NCBI GenBank assembly: GCA_963790875.1
Contig: CAWBQT010000008.1
Span: forward strand, 186,001-250,000
Length of the DNA: 64,000 bases
Reading direction: 5' to 3'
Source of the DNA: AP-15 sp963790875
GTDB lineage: Bacteria; Pseudomonadota; Alphaproteobacteria; ATCC43930; CGMCC-115725
The notes under the pieces are model-generated. The model worked only from the letters and a program-made list of their open reading frames with translations. It did no database searches and had not been told where the DNA came from. The translations under genes and the position numbers were made by a program. This document shows positions 17,886 through 25,707 of the stretch, piece after piece (position 1 is the stretch's first letter; each line of letters begins with the position of its first letter).

Positions 17886-18113
17886 ATGGCGGCTTCGCAC
17901 AATCCGAGGGATATGCTTTGGGACAAAAAGAGGAGCCCGACGCCATATGTCAGTCAGGCGCTCGGAATCGAGGAATGGCAGCTACGAGATGCTCTTCACA
18001 AGATCAAGTATCGCAGTCCTCTTAGGCCGCAAGATCGAGTGATAATACATAGAGATGGAAGAGTGACGGATGAGCATGGCGAGGATCTTGGTAATGTCTA
18101 CGACGAAATCTGA
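17886..18113 (+). CDS. small toxin-like protein (polymorphic-toxin C-terminal-like)
   Basis: 75 residues from ATG 17886; an in-frame stop lies four codons upstream and TGAGGT gives a modest ribosome site. The second half, with LGIEEWQLRDALHKIK and then RVIIHRDGRVTDEHGEDLGN, has the pattern I associate with short C-terminal modules of polymorphic toxins; this is recognition from memory, not a search. It lacks a secretion or Rhs/CDI carrier, so if it is a toxin tip it is an orphan. GC is clearly lower than its neighbours. It overlaps the DUF4279 gene by 20 bases, as toxin/immunity pairs often do. Confidence 0.5.
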   Translation: MAASHNPRDMLWDKKRSPTPYVSQALGIEEWQLRDALHKIKYRSPLRPQDRVIIHRDGRVTDEHGEDLGNVYDEI

Positions 18114-18570
18114 CGACCATGATACTCGCAAGACTTATGCGACGTTGCGGATCGTAGGAGATAACCTAAATCCAGAAGATATTACCAGAATATTGCGAAT
18201 CGTTCCGACGATTTCTTACGTGAAAGGCGGGAAATACATCGCAGGAAAACGTACCGGTGAGCTTGTTGGGAAAACGAGCATTTGGGCTTTCTCAACAGAT
18301 CGCCTTGTGGCAAGCGATGCTCTACAACATCATATAGATTACATACTAGGAATTTTAGTTCCTAGCCGTCAAGGGCCTATACCACTTTTCCATTTGCATT
18401 CAATATTGGCTAAAAATGAGGGTTTACGCGCCGAACTTCTCTGCTTCTGGCATGGCCGCTACGGCGCAAAGCGACCATCAATTCCTAAATATGTAACAGA
18501 AGCAATGCAACTGATCCCTGCCACTATTGAAACGGATTTTGACACAGACGATATTCGCCAGACAGCATGA
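18094..18570 (+). CDS. DUF4279 domain protein, possible immunity protein
   Basis: 158 residues from ATG 18094. The opening YATLRIVGDNLNPEDITRIL and following PTISYVKGGKYIAGKR match the DUF4279 pattern; the domain spans about residues 10-150. The function of DUF4279 is not established. Its overlap with the toxin-like ORF suggests a protective partner, which is inference. GC is visibly low (AT-rich codons such as ATA, TTA, AAA) against a GC-rich background. The last few codons run into the SDR remnant, so the native C-terminus may have been altered at the junction. Confidence 0.65.
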   Translation: MSTTKSDDHDTRKTYATLRIVGDNLNPEDITRILRIVPTISYVKGGKYIAGKRTGELVGKTSIWAFSTDRLVASDALQHHIDYILGILVPSRQGPIPLFHLHSILAKNEGLRAELLCFWHGRYGAKRPSIPKYVTEAMQLIPATIETDFDTDDIRQTA

Positions 18571-18862
18571 TGCTGCCGGTCCCATTGCGCCCGAATACCG
18601 CAGCGTTGACGAGGCAATCAAGACGGCCGAATTGCGCCACGGCGCATTCCGATCATCGCCTTCAGCTCTCCTCGACCGCTACATCGGTTTGCACGAAGAC
18701 AGCCGACCGTCCGACGGCCCGAGCCACGTCTTCGCCCTTGTCGCGACGGCGTGCGGCGATGACGACCCTCGCCCCTTCAGCGATGAACAGACCCGCGGCG
18801 CGAGCACCGATGCCGCTCGTTCCGCCGGTAATGGCTGCGACCTCTCCTTCGAGTAACGGCAT
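18556..18862 (-). pseudogene. SDR gene remnant, N-terminal part
   Basis: From ATG 18862 the minus strand encodes MPLLEGEVAAITGGTSGIGA...VFVQTDVAVEES, a standard SDR N-terminus with TGGTSGIG, then a stop near 18660. In another frame it continues VAQFGRLDCLVNAAVFGRNG, the next SDR block with NAA in place of NAG. Homology ends near 18556, where low-GC DNA starts. It pairs with the remnant at 17.48-17.70 kb. Confidence 0.7.
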
Positions 18863-18911
18863 GCGCCCAGCTCAATGTCATCGGATTGGCGGAATTGCTG
18901 CGAGCGGCCCT

Positions 18912-19649
18912 TCAGGCTGGCTCGTCGAAGCGGTAATCGAACCTGATCCGGCCATCATCGGTTAGGATCAGCAGATCCGTCCCGGCCGCAGCCGGTGTGA
19001 GGCTGGCGGGGGCGCCGACGCGCCAGGTGAATTTCACGACGTTGTGGTGCGCGTGTGTGCCGTTTGCCGACGCGAACACGCGCCCGCGCGCGACATGGGC
19101 GCCGTATGCATCAGCCGCTTGCGCCTGCAGCGCGCCGTGTCCGCTCCTGACGGCGGTTTCGCTGAAAAACATGCCCTCGGACGCCCAAAGCTCGGCGATC
19201 TGCCGGCGCCGGACGATCGGGTCAGGCTCATTCAAGACCGCCAGATAGCGACCGACGATGTCGTTCGGTTCGTCGGCCGAGGGGTTGAACTGATAGTCGT
19301 GTCGAATGCGGCGATCGCCGTTCAGCAACAGAAAACACAGCCCGTTCGCCTCGACCACCCCATCCGGCACTGTCCTCAGGACGAAGTCGAGCCTCACCGC
19401 GTCGTGATGCGCGGCGACGCGCTTCGGGTGAAACGCCCGGTTTCCGTCTCGGAGCCATTTCTCCCACGATCCGCGAACGCGTGCCTCGATCGCGTCATAG
19501 CCTTGCGCGTCGAGCAGCCGGTAACAGGTCGATCCGTCGGGCGCCCATAGCGAACGGATCCGCCCGCGGCGCAACTCCGGATCGGCCTCGTTCCACACCG
19601 CCACATAGCTTTCAATGTCGAATTTGCCAATATCGAATTTGCCCGGCAT
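18912..19649 (-). CDS. tandem NTF2/SnoaL-like domain protein
   Basis: 245 residues from ATG 19649; longer upstream starts exist but MPGKFDIGKFDIESYVAVWN is the first domain-like sequence. Two repeats of about 120 residues each carry the SnoaL-like pattern VAVWNEADPELRRGRIRSLW and LAVLNEPDPIVRRRQIAELW, ending in HDYQFNP and FDYRFDEP. The fold forms a small-molecule pocket; enzymatic activity is not implied. Divergent from a WYL regulator with a palindrome between them, so probably regulated by it. Confidence 0.75.
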   Translation of the reverse strand: MPGKFDIGKFDIESYVAVWNEADPELRRGRIRSLWAPDGSTCYRLLDAQGYDAIEARVRGSWEKWLRDGNRAFHPKRVAAHHDAVRLDFVLRTVPDGVVEANGLCFLLLNGDRRIRHDYQFNPSADEPNDIVGRYLAVLNEPDPIVRRRQIAELWASEGMFFSETAVRSGHGALQAQAADAYGAHVARGRVFASANGTHAHHNVVKFTWRVGAPASLTPAAAGTDLLILTDDGRIRFDYRFDEPA

Positions 19650-19709
19650 GTCCGCCTTCCCGTCGAGGCTACGGATTTGACTTCGGCGGTGCATCTACGG
19701 CCCTATACC

Positions 19710-19724
19710 TGACAGATCATGTCA
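19710..19724. promoter_or_regulatory. candidate WYL-regulator operator
   Basis: TGACA-N5-TGTCA, a perfect inverted repeat, lies in the 98-base gap between the divergent NTF2-like and WYL regulator genes, about 24 bases from the regulator ATG. Divergent arrangement plus palindrome suggests autoregulation and control of the NTF2-like gene. Confidence 0.5.
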
Positions 19725-19747
19725 AGAATTTTCAGGCAAGATAAAAA

Positions 19748-20713
19748 ATGCGCGCGAGCCGACTGCTCTCAACCCTGCTGCTGCTGCAGACCCGTGGCCG
19801 TGTGACCGCCCAGACCCTGGCCGCGGAGTTCGAGGTTTCGGTCCGCACGATTTATCGGGACATCGATGAATTGAGCGCCGCCGGCGTGCCGATCTATGCC
19901 GATCGCGGCCCGAACGGCGGGTTCGAGCTTCTCGACGGCTACCGAACGAAGCTGACGGGCTTGTCGCCGGCCGAGGCGGCGACCCTCTTTCTTGCTGGGT
20001 TGCCGGGCCCTGCCGCGGAGCTTGGGCTCGCCGATATCTTGACCACGGCGCAACTGAAACTGACGGCGGCGTTGCCGGAGGGTGCCCGCGCCGCGGCGGA
20101 GAGGGTCGCGGCCCGCTTCCATCTCGATCCCGTCGGCTGGTTCCGCGGCCCCGACGACGCGCGGTTCCTGCCGATGATCGCCGAAGCCGTCTGGAACGAG
20201 ACCGCCGTCACCATCCGCTACCGCCGATATTCCGGGCCGATCTCGCGAACCGTTTTTCCGCTCGGCCTCGTGCTCAAGGGTGGCGTCTGGTATCTGGTCG
20301 CAGATGTCGGCCAGCAGACGAGGACGTACCGCGTCTCCAACATCGTCGAGCTCAAAGTCACGAGCGAGCGTTTCGCGCGGCCGAAGGATTTCGATCTGGC
20401 CGCGTTCTGGACCAAGGCGTCGCGGGCGTACGAGATCGGTCTCTATCGCGGCATGGCGAGGCTCCGCCTCTCGCCGCGCGGCGTGCTTCTGCTGGATCAG
20501 CTTGGATCGCCGATCGCCCAAAAAGTGGCCGAGGCGGCGGGCCCGGCGGATGCCGAAGGTTGGGTGTCGGTGACCGTTCCGGTCGAACGGGCCGATTGGA
20601 CGGCCCGCGACCTCATTCGCTTCGGCGCCGAGATCGAGGTTTTGGAGCCAATCGAGCTGCGCGCGCGCATTGCGGAGATGGCCGGCGCGTTGTCCCGACT
20701 TTACAGCAGCTGA
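19748..20713 (+). CDS. WYL-domain transcriptional regulator (YafY-like)
   Basis: 321 residues: an N-terminal helix-turn-helix (RLLSTLLLLQTRGRVTAQTL, then SVRTIYRDIDELSAAGVPIY, residues 1-60), a central WYL domain around GGVWYLVADVGQQTRTYRVS (about residues 175-200) and a C-terminal WCX-type domain. WYL domains sense small ligands or nucleic acids. It is divergent from the NTF2-like gene with the candidate operator between them. Confidence 0.88.
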   Translation: MRASRLLSTLLLLQTRGRVTAQTLAAEFEVSVRTIYRDIDELSAAGVPIYADRGPNGGFELLDGYRTKLTGLSPAEAATLFLAGLPGPAAELGLADILTTAQLKLTAALPEGARAAAERVAARFHLDPVGWFRGPDDARFLPMIAEAVWNETAVTIRYRRYSGPISRTVFPLGLVLKGGVWYLVADVGQQTRTYRVSNIVELKVTSERFARPKDFDLAAFWTKASRAYEIGLYRGMARLRLSPRGVLLLDQLGSPIAQKVAEAAGPADAEGWVSVTVPVERADWTARDLIRFGAEIEVLEPIELRARIAEMAGALSRLYSS

Positions 20714-20832
20714 ACCCGCAAACCGCGCAGCCGGCGCCGCTGCGGCCGGGTGGCCGGGACCGGGGTTCGAAGCGGTGATGCGCCCGTCTTCGGCGCTTGA
20801 GCAGGCCGCCCGCGGGGGCGAGAATTGGTCGC

Positions 20833-21378
20833 ATGGCGAGCGACGAAATCGGGCCGGAAGCGATCGAGCGCTGGGCGCTCCTCTATCTTGGGCATTATGC
20901 GAGCTCGGCCGAGAATTTGCGGCGGGTCCTGTTGCGCCGCGTGCGCCGCCGGTTGCCGCCGCCTGCCGACGGCCTGCCTGACGCGATCGTCGCGGTCGAC
21001 GCGGTGATCGCCCGCTATCAGGCGTCGGGGCTGCTCGACGATGCCGCCTACGCCGAGGCGCAGGCGCGTTCGCTGCACCGCCGCGGCGCCCCGTCCCGGC
21101 AGATCCGCGCCCGACTGATGGCCAAGGGGGTCGCGCCGGCGATGGCCGCCGAGGCCGTCGCCGGCCTCGCCACCGAGGCCGCCGATCTCGACCTCGCCGC
21201 CGCCTGCGCTTTCGCCCGTCGCCGCCGGCTCGGGCCCTACCGGCGCGGCGCCGCCGAGCCGGCGCGCGAACTCGGCGCCTTTGCCCGCGCCGGTTTCGAC
21301 CGGCGTGTCGCGCGGGCGGTGCTCGCTTGCGCCGATGTCGCGGCGGCCGAGGCCTTGGCGCGCGGCCCGAGCGACTGA
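20833..21378 (+). CDS. recX: RecX family regulatory protein
   Basis: 181 residues from ATG 20833. The RecX three-helix repeats are visible: ERWALLYLGHYASSAENLRR, then AVDAVIARYQASGLLDDAAYAEA, SLHRRGAPSRQIRARLMAKGV, and AFARAGFDRRVARAVL. RecX binds RecA filaments and limits recombination. It is not next to recA here. The very Arg/Ala-rich composition is normal for high-GC alphaproteobacterial members. The exact start is uncertain. Confidence 0.72.
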   Translation: MASDEIGPEAIERWALLYLGHYASSAENLRRVLLRRVRRRLPPPADGLPDAIVAVDAVIARYQASGLLDDAAYAEAQARSLHRRGAPSRQIRARLMAKGVAPAMAAEAVAGLATEAADLDLAAACAFARRRRLGPYRRGAAEPARELGAFARAGFDRRVARAVLACADVAAAEALARGPSD

Positions 21379-21515
21379 GAGATAACCGTTGCGCATAGCG
21401 TCCCGGCGCGGGGAAATCTGGCCGCCGCCGCCGGCTGCATGCTAGCGTGGCCGCGCATCGAAACGCCGCACCAATCCATCCCGGAAGACCCGGGAATCGC
21501 CCAGAGGAGAAAACC

Positions 21516-21830
21516 ATGGCGCAATCGCAACCTTCGACGGCACGCGAACAGGTCCGCCACGTCGTGCCAAAGCTGATCGATCTCAGCGAGAAGGTGCTGT
21601 TCGGCGACGTCTGGGAACGCCCCGGCCTGTCGAAGCGCGACCGCAGCCTGATCACCTGCGCAACGCTGATCGCGCTCGGCCGCGAAAAGCAGCTCGTCGG
21701 TCATCTGCAGCGCGCGCTCGACAACGGCGTCACCAAGGACGAGATCGGCGAGATCATCACCCATCTTGCCTTCTATGCCGGCTGGCCGGCGGCGATGACT
21801 GCGGCGCTCGTCGCCAAGGACGTGCTGTAA
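21516..21830 (+). CDS. carboxymuconolactone decarboxylase family protein
   Basis: 104 residues from ATG 21516, behind AGAGGAGAAAA. It is a single CMD domain: DVWERPGLSKRDRSLITCAT, then LVGHLQRALDNGVTKDEIGE and HLAFYAGWPAAM. There is no CxxC, so it is of the gamma-carboxymuconolactone decarboxylase type and not an AhpD peroxidase. Standalone CMD proteins often have no proven function. It precedes a beta-hydroxyacid dehydrogenase by 35 bases and is probably co-transcribed. Confidence 0.85.
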   Translation: MAQSQPSTAREQVRHVVPKLIDLSEKVLFGDVWERPGLSKRDRSLITCATLIALGREKQLVGHLQRALDNGVTKDEIGEIITHLAFYAGWPAAMTAALVAKDVL

Positions 21831-21865
21831 CAGCAATCCGATAGCAAGACAGGCGGGAGGGCGGG

Positions 21866-22798
21866 ATGAAGATCGGTTTCATCGGCTTGGGGATGATGGG
21901 TTCCGGCATGGCGGCCAATCTGCAGAAGGCCGGCCACGATCTTGTCGTGCACGATCTGCGCCGCGCCGCCTCCGAACCCTATCTGACTAAAGGCGCGGTG
22001 TGGGCCGATACGCCGCGCGCCGTCGCCGAGGCTGCCGAGATCGTCTTCACCTCGCTCCCCGGACCGCCCGAAGTCGAGGCGGTGGCGCTCGGCGACAATG
22101 GCCTCTTATCCGGCATGAGCCGCGGCAAGGCCTATTTCGACCTGTCGACCAACTCGCCGACGACGGTGCGCAAGATCAACGCCGCCTTTGCCGAGCGCGA
22201 CGTCTATATGCTCGACTCGCCGGTCAGCGGCGGGCCGCGCGGTGCCCGCAGCGGCAGGCTCGCGCTGTGGGTCGGCGGCGACGAGCAGATCTTCAATCGT
22301 TACAAGAACGTGCTCGACGCGATGGGCGACAAGGCGCGCTATGTCGGCCCGATCGGCGCCGGCTCGGTCGCCAAGCTCGTGCACAATGGCGCCGGCTATT
22401 GCATCCAGACGGCACTCGCCGAGATGTTCACGGTCGGGGTCAAGGCCGGAGTCGAACCCCTCGCATTGTGGGAAGCGGTGCGCGACGGCGCCGGCGGCCG
22501 CCGGCGGACCTTCGATGGCCTCGTCGACCAGTTCCTGCCCGGCAAATACGAGCCGGCCGCCTTCGCGCTGCGCCTCGCACACAAGGACATGACATTGGCG
22601 ACCCAGCTCGGGCGCGATTTCAACGTCCCGATGCGCATCGCCAATATGGCGCTCGCCGAGCTTTCCGAGGCGCTGAACCGCGGCTGGGCCGAACGCGACT
22701 CGCGCTCGCCGATGGTGCTGCAGCAGGAGCGGGCCGGGGTCGAGATCCGGGTTGACGAAAAGCGCCTCGCCGAAGCGGTCGAGCGCGACCCGCCCTAG
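21866..22798 (+). CDS. NAD(P)-dependent oxidoreductase, 3-hydroxyisobutyrate dehydrogenase family
   Basis: 310 residues. The N-terminal Rossmann motif IGFIGLGMMGSGMAANL, the substrate motif DSPVSGGPRGARSGRLALWV and the catalytic Lys in GAGSVAKLVHNG define the beta-hydroxyacid dehydrogenase family. A good ribosome site (GGCGGGAGGGCGGG) precedes ATG 21866. The substrate could be hydroxyisobutyrate, tartronate semialdehyde or a related acid. Confidence 0.88.
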   Translation: MKIGFIGLGMMGSGMAANLQKAGHDLVVHDLRRAASEPYLTKGAVWADTPRAVAEAAEIVFTSLPGPPEVEAVALGDNGLLSGMSRGKAYFDLSTNSPTTVRKINAAFAERDVYMLDSPVSGGPRGARSGRLALWVGGDEQIFNRYKNVLDAMGDKARYVGPIGAGSVAKLVHNGAGYCIQTALAEMFTVGVKAGVEPLALWEAVRDGAGGRRRTFDGLVDQFLPGKYEPAAFALRLAHKDMTLATQLGRDFNVPMRIANMALAELSEALNRGWAERDSRSPMVLQQERAGVEIRVDEKRLAEAVERDPP

Positions 22799-22840
22799 CG
22801 GTAGTGTCCTGTTTCAGACATTCATTGCCCCAGCTTTCTC

Positions 22841-22905
22841 CCGTCGTCCCGGCGGAAGGCGGGACCCAGGGCAGACATGGATACCGGCTTTAGCCGGTAT
22901 GACGA
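22841..22905. repeat. dispersed intergenic palindromic element
   Basis: Two adjacent hairpins: GTCCCG...CGGGAC, then 22881-22900 with 9-bp arms ATACCGGCT/AGCCGGTAT and a TT loop. On the minus strand it would read VIPAKAGIHVCPGSR, the hallmark translation of a very common proteobacterial intergenic repeat. It is not a gene. Confidence 0.75.
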
Positions 22906-23032
22906 AGAGGTCGGGACTGCGGTCGGAATGGAGTCGGGGCAGCCAGACTGTGAAAAGGACTTCTGGTTCCGGACACCAGACGATCTCAGGCATGGCTAGC
23001 GGCACCGAACCCGTCTTCGAATAGGAGGCTGA

Positions 23033-23716
23033 ATGGGCGATCGCTACGTCGCCGCCGATCCCTATCCGTGGCCCTATGACGGTGATCTGCGGCCGGCCAA
23101 CACGGCCCTGATCGTCATCGACATGCAGACCGATTTCTGCGGGCACGGCGGCTATGTCGACAAGATGGGCTATGACTTGGCCTTGACCCGCGCCCCGATC
23201 GAACCGATCGGGCGGGTGCTCGCCGCGATGCGGACGGCGGGCTGCCACGTCTTGCACACGCGTGAAGGCCATCGCCCCGATCTCTCGGATCTGCCGGCGA
23301 ACAAGCGCTGGCGCTCGCGGCGGATCGGCGCCGGCATCGGCGATCCCGGCCCGTGCGGTCGGATCCTGGTGCGCGGCGAGCCCGGCTGGGAGATCATCCC
23401 GGAACTCGCCCCGATGGCCGGCGAGCCGATCATCGACAAGCCGGGCAAGGGCTCGTTCTGCGCCACCGACCTCGAACTCCTGCTGCGCCTGCGCGGTGTC
23501 GCCAATCTGGTGCTGACCGGCATCACGACCGATGTCTGCGTCCACACGACAATGCGCGAAGCAAACGACCGCGGCTTCGAATGCCTGCTGCTCGAAGATT
23601 GTTGCGGCGCCACCGACAAGGGCAATCACGAGCACGCGGTCAAGATGGTCAAGATGCAGGGCGGCGTGTTCGGCGCCGTCGCCCAGTCGAACGCGCTGCT
23701 CGCAGCGCTCGGCTGA
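23033..23716 (+). CDS. isochorismatase-family cysteine hydrolase, biuret/triuret-hydrolase-like
   Basis: 227 residues. The catalytic triad is visible as Asp in LIVIDMQTDFCG, Lys in IIDKPGKGSFCAT, and Cys in GITTDVCVHTTMREA. The stretch from GGYVDKMGYDLALTRAPIEP to HTREGHRPDLSDLPANKRW, and DDCCGATD-like LLLEDCCGATDKGNH, closely resembles biuret hydrolase (BiuH) and triuret hydrolase, which release ammonia from s-triazine breakdown products. No cyanuric acid hydrolase or allophanate hydrolase lies in the window, so the physiological substrate is uncertain. AGGAGG supports ATG 23033. Confidence 0.82.
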   Translation: MGDRYVAADPYPWPYDGDLRPANTALIVIDMQTDFCGHGGYVDKMGYDLALTRAPIEPIGRVLAAMRTAGCHVLHTREGHRPDLSDLPANKRWRSRRIGAGIGDPGPCGRILVRGEPGWEIIPELAPMAGEPIIDKPGKGSFCATDLELLLRLRGVANLVLTGITTDVCVHTTMREANDRGFECLLLEDCCGATDKGNHEHAVKMVKMQGGVFGAVAQSNALLAALG

Positions 23717-23759
23717 CCGGCTACGGTTAGCGCCGGCAAGGAGGGTGAAGCTCACAGCA

Positions 23760-24686
23760 ATGGAAGAAATCTACACCTTCGCCGGCAACCCGCTCGACCG
23801 CGTCAGCCAGCGCCGCACCGATACCGAGTGGGTCCGCTCGCTGCTCGACGATCCCGCTACCCGGCTCCTGCCGCTGCACGAGCTGAAGCCGCTCGTCAGC
23901 AACGGTTCGGCGGCGGAACTCGACTGGCATAGGGTGGCGCCCTGGCGGGCGCTCATCGATGAAGGCGCCACACTGATCCTGCTCGGCATCGGCGACGGGC
24001 GCGCCCATTTCGCGCTCGATGTTAGCGCGCAATCGGTGCCGGCAGAGGAAAGCGCGTCGACGGTCGATGCCCGGACCCTGGCGGCGGCGATCCCCGGCGG
24101 CGAAGCGGCGATCCTGGCCGAGGCGCGGGCGTTGATCGATTGGCATGCGCGGCACGGCTTCTGTGCCCAATGCGGCGCGCCGAGCAGCCTCGCCTCGGGC
24201 GGCTGGGTGCGGCGCTGCCCGAATTGCCGGGCGCAGCATTATCCGCGCGTCGATCCGGTCGTCATCATGCTCGCGGTCAACGGCGAGCGCTGTCTGTTGG
24301 GACGCGGCCGGCGCCGCGTGGGCACGCGATATTCATGCCTTGCCGGCTTTGTCGAGCCGGGCGAGACCCTCGAAGAGGCGGTGCGCCGCGAGGTCTTTGA
24401 GGAATCGGGAATTCGCGTCGGCCGGGTGCGCTATCTAGCATCGCAACCCTGGCCGTTTCCGTCGACATTGATGGTCGGCATGCTGGCCGAGGCGCTGAGC
24501 GAGGCGATCACGGTCGACCCCGAGGAACTGGCCGAAGCCTGCTGGTTCGAGCGCGACGAGGTGCGGGCGATGGTCGCCCGGTCGCAGTCCGACCGCCCGA
24601 TCCCGGGGGTCGCGACGCTGCCGCCGCCGCTCGCGATCGGGCACCAGATCGCGCGGCGTTGGGCCATGGGCGTCGACACAATCTGA
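23760..24686 (+). CDS. nudC: NAD(+) diphosphatase, Nudix family
   Basis: 308 residues from ATG 23760, preceded by AAGGAGGGTGAAG. The order is an N-terminal NudC-type domain, a four-cysteine zinc ribbon (CAQC and CPNC), and the Nudix box GFVEPGETLEEAVRREVFEE with the ESG end. The SQPWPFPSTLM motif after the box is diagnostic of NudC. It cleaves NAD(H) to NMN and AMP and can remove NAD caps from RNA; cytoplasmic. It lies 43 bases after the biuret-hydrolase-like gene, so it is probably in one transcript. Confidence 0.95.
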   Translation: MEEIYTFAGNPLDRVSQRRTDTEWVRSLLDDPATRLLPLHELKPLVSNGSAAELDWHRVAPWRALIDEGATLILLGIGDGRAHFALDVSAQSVPAEESASTVDARTLAAAIPGGEAAILAEARALIDWHARHGFCAQCGAPSSLASGGWVRRCPNCRAQHYPRVDPVVIMLAVNGERCLLGRGRRRVGTRYSCLAGFVEPGETLEEAVRREVFEESGIRVGRVRYLASQPWPFPSTLMVGMLAEALSEAITVDPEELAEACWFERDEVRAMVARSQSDRPIPGVATLPPPLAIGHQIARRWAMGVDTI

Positions 24687-24741
24687 CGGCGGCGGAGCGG
24701 GCACGCTCAGGGCTGCTTGTCGCGCGTCACCCCCACCCCGA

Positions 24742-24762
24742 CCGCCCCCATCGAGGGGGCGG
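24742..24762. repeat. intergenic palindrome with ATCGA loop, copy 1
   Basis: CCGCCCCC-ATCGA-GGGGGCGG, a perfect 8-bp stem inside a CACCCC-rich context. The same palindrome with the same loop occurs in reverse orientation at 59333-59355, which indicates a dispersed repeat family. Confidence 0.65.
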
Positions 24763-24845
24763 GGGCGCGCTTTCATCGGGAGGGGGTGAGCAGCGCGGTG
24801 CAATTTGATCGAAAACCGAACTAATCTAGGCAACTTGCAGCAGGC

Positions 24846-25688
24846 ATGACCCAGCCTGTAGCGATTGTCACCGGGGCGAGCGCGGGGATCGGGCTCCACA
24901 CGGCGCTCGGCCTTGCCCGCGCCGGCATGCAGGTCGTCATGGTCGGCCGCGACCGCGAGCGCACCGAAGCGGCGTGCCGATTTGTCGCCGCGCGTTGTCC
25001 CGGTGCGGCGCTTGAGATCGCGCTCGCCGATTTCGCCGCGCTCGGCGAAGTGCGTCGCCTCGCCGCAGAGCTGCTTGCCGAGCACCCGCGGATCGATGTC
25101 CTCGTCAATAACGCCGGCCTGTTCTCGCCGCACTACCGGATCTCGGCCGACGGGTTCGAGTTGACCTTCGCAGTCAATCACCTCGCCCCGTTCCTATTGA
25201 CGAACCTGCTGCTCGACCGTCTGCGCGCGTCCGCCCCGGCGCGGATCGTCATCGTCGCCTCGGAAGCGCATCGCGGGCAGCGCATCGAACCCGCCGCGCT
25301 GGCGCAACCGCCCGGCCATTCGACGATGCGCGCCTATGGCCGCTCCAAGCTGTGCAACATCCTCTTCACCCGAGAATTGGCGCTGCGTCTTTCCGGCACC
25401 GGTGTCGTCGCGGCCTGTTTGCATCCCGGCGTCGTCGCGACCGGGATCGGCCAGCGCGGCGGCATTTTCGAACTGGGCTGGCGGTTGGTGAAGCCTTTTA
25501 TGCTGAGCCCCGAACGCGGTGCCGAAACCTCGGTGTTCCTGGCCACGGTGCCCGACCCGACGCCGTTCCACGGCGGCTATCTGATCCGCAAGAATTTGGC
25601 CGAGCCGGACCCGGCGGCGCGCGACCGGGAGACGGCGCGCCGCCTGTGGGACGAGAGCGCCCGTCTCGTCGGTCTGCCCGCCTCCTGA
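24846..25688 (+). CDS. SDR family oxidoreductase, retinol-dehydrogenase-like
   Basis: 280 residues. TGASAGIGLHTALGLARAG is the cofactor motif, VNNAGLFSPHYRISADGFEL and FAVNHLAPFLLT are typical of the RDH/WWOX-like SDR group, YGRSKLCNILF holds the catalytic Tyr and Lys, and CLHPGVVATGI follows. It is probably NADP-dependent; the substrate is unknown. It converges on the 2OG-oxygenase gene with only 19 bases between stops. Confidence 0.87.
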   Translation: MTQPVAIVTGASAGIGLHTALGLARAGMQVVMVGRDRERTEAACRFVAARCPGAALEIALADFAALGEVRRLAAELLAEHPRIDVLVNNAGLFSPHYRISADGFELTFAVNHLAPFLLTNLLLDRLRASAPARIVIVASEAHRGQRIEPAALAQPPGHSTMRAYGRSKLCNILFTRELALRLSGTGVVAACLHPGVVATGIGQRGGIFELGWRLVKPFMLSPERGAETSVFLATVPDPTPFHGGYLIRKNLAEPDPAARDRETARRLWDESARLVGLPAS

Positions 25689-25707
25689 TCAGCCGAAATA
25701 CACGATC

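Noticed and set aside
19769..21655. A 628-codon minus-strand frame over the WYL, recX and CMD genes
   Set aside because: It spans three separate real genes on the other strand and is Arg/Pro-rich with no domain.
22841..22905. Possible short gene on the minus strand
   Set aside because: The VIPAKAGIHVCPGSR reading is the well-known translation of a dispersed intergenic repeat.
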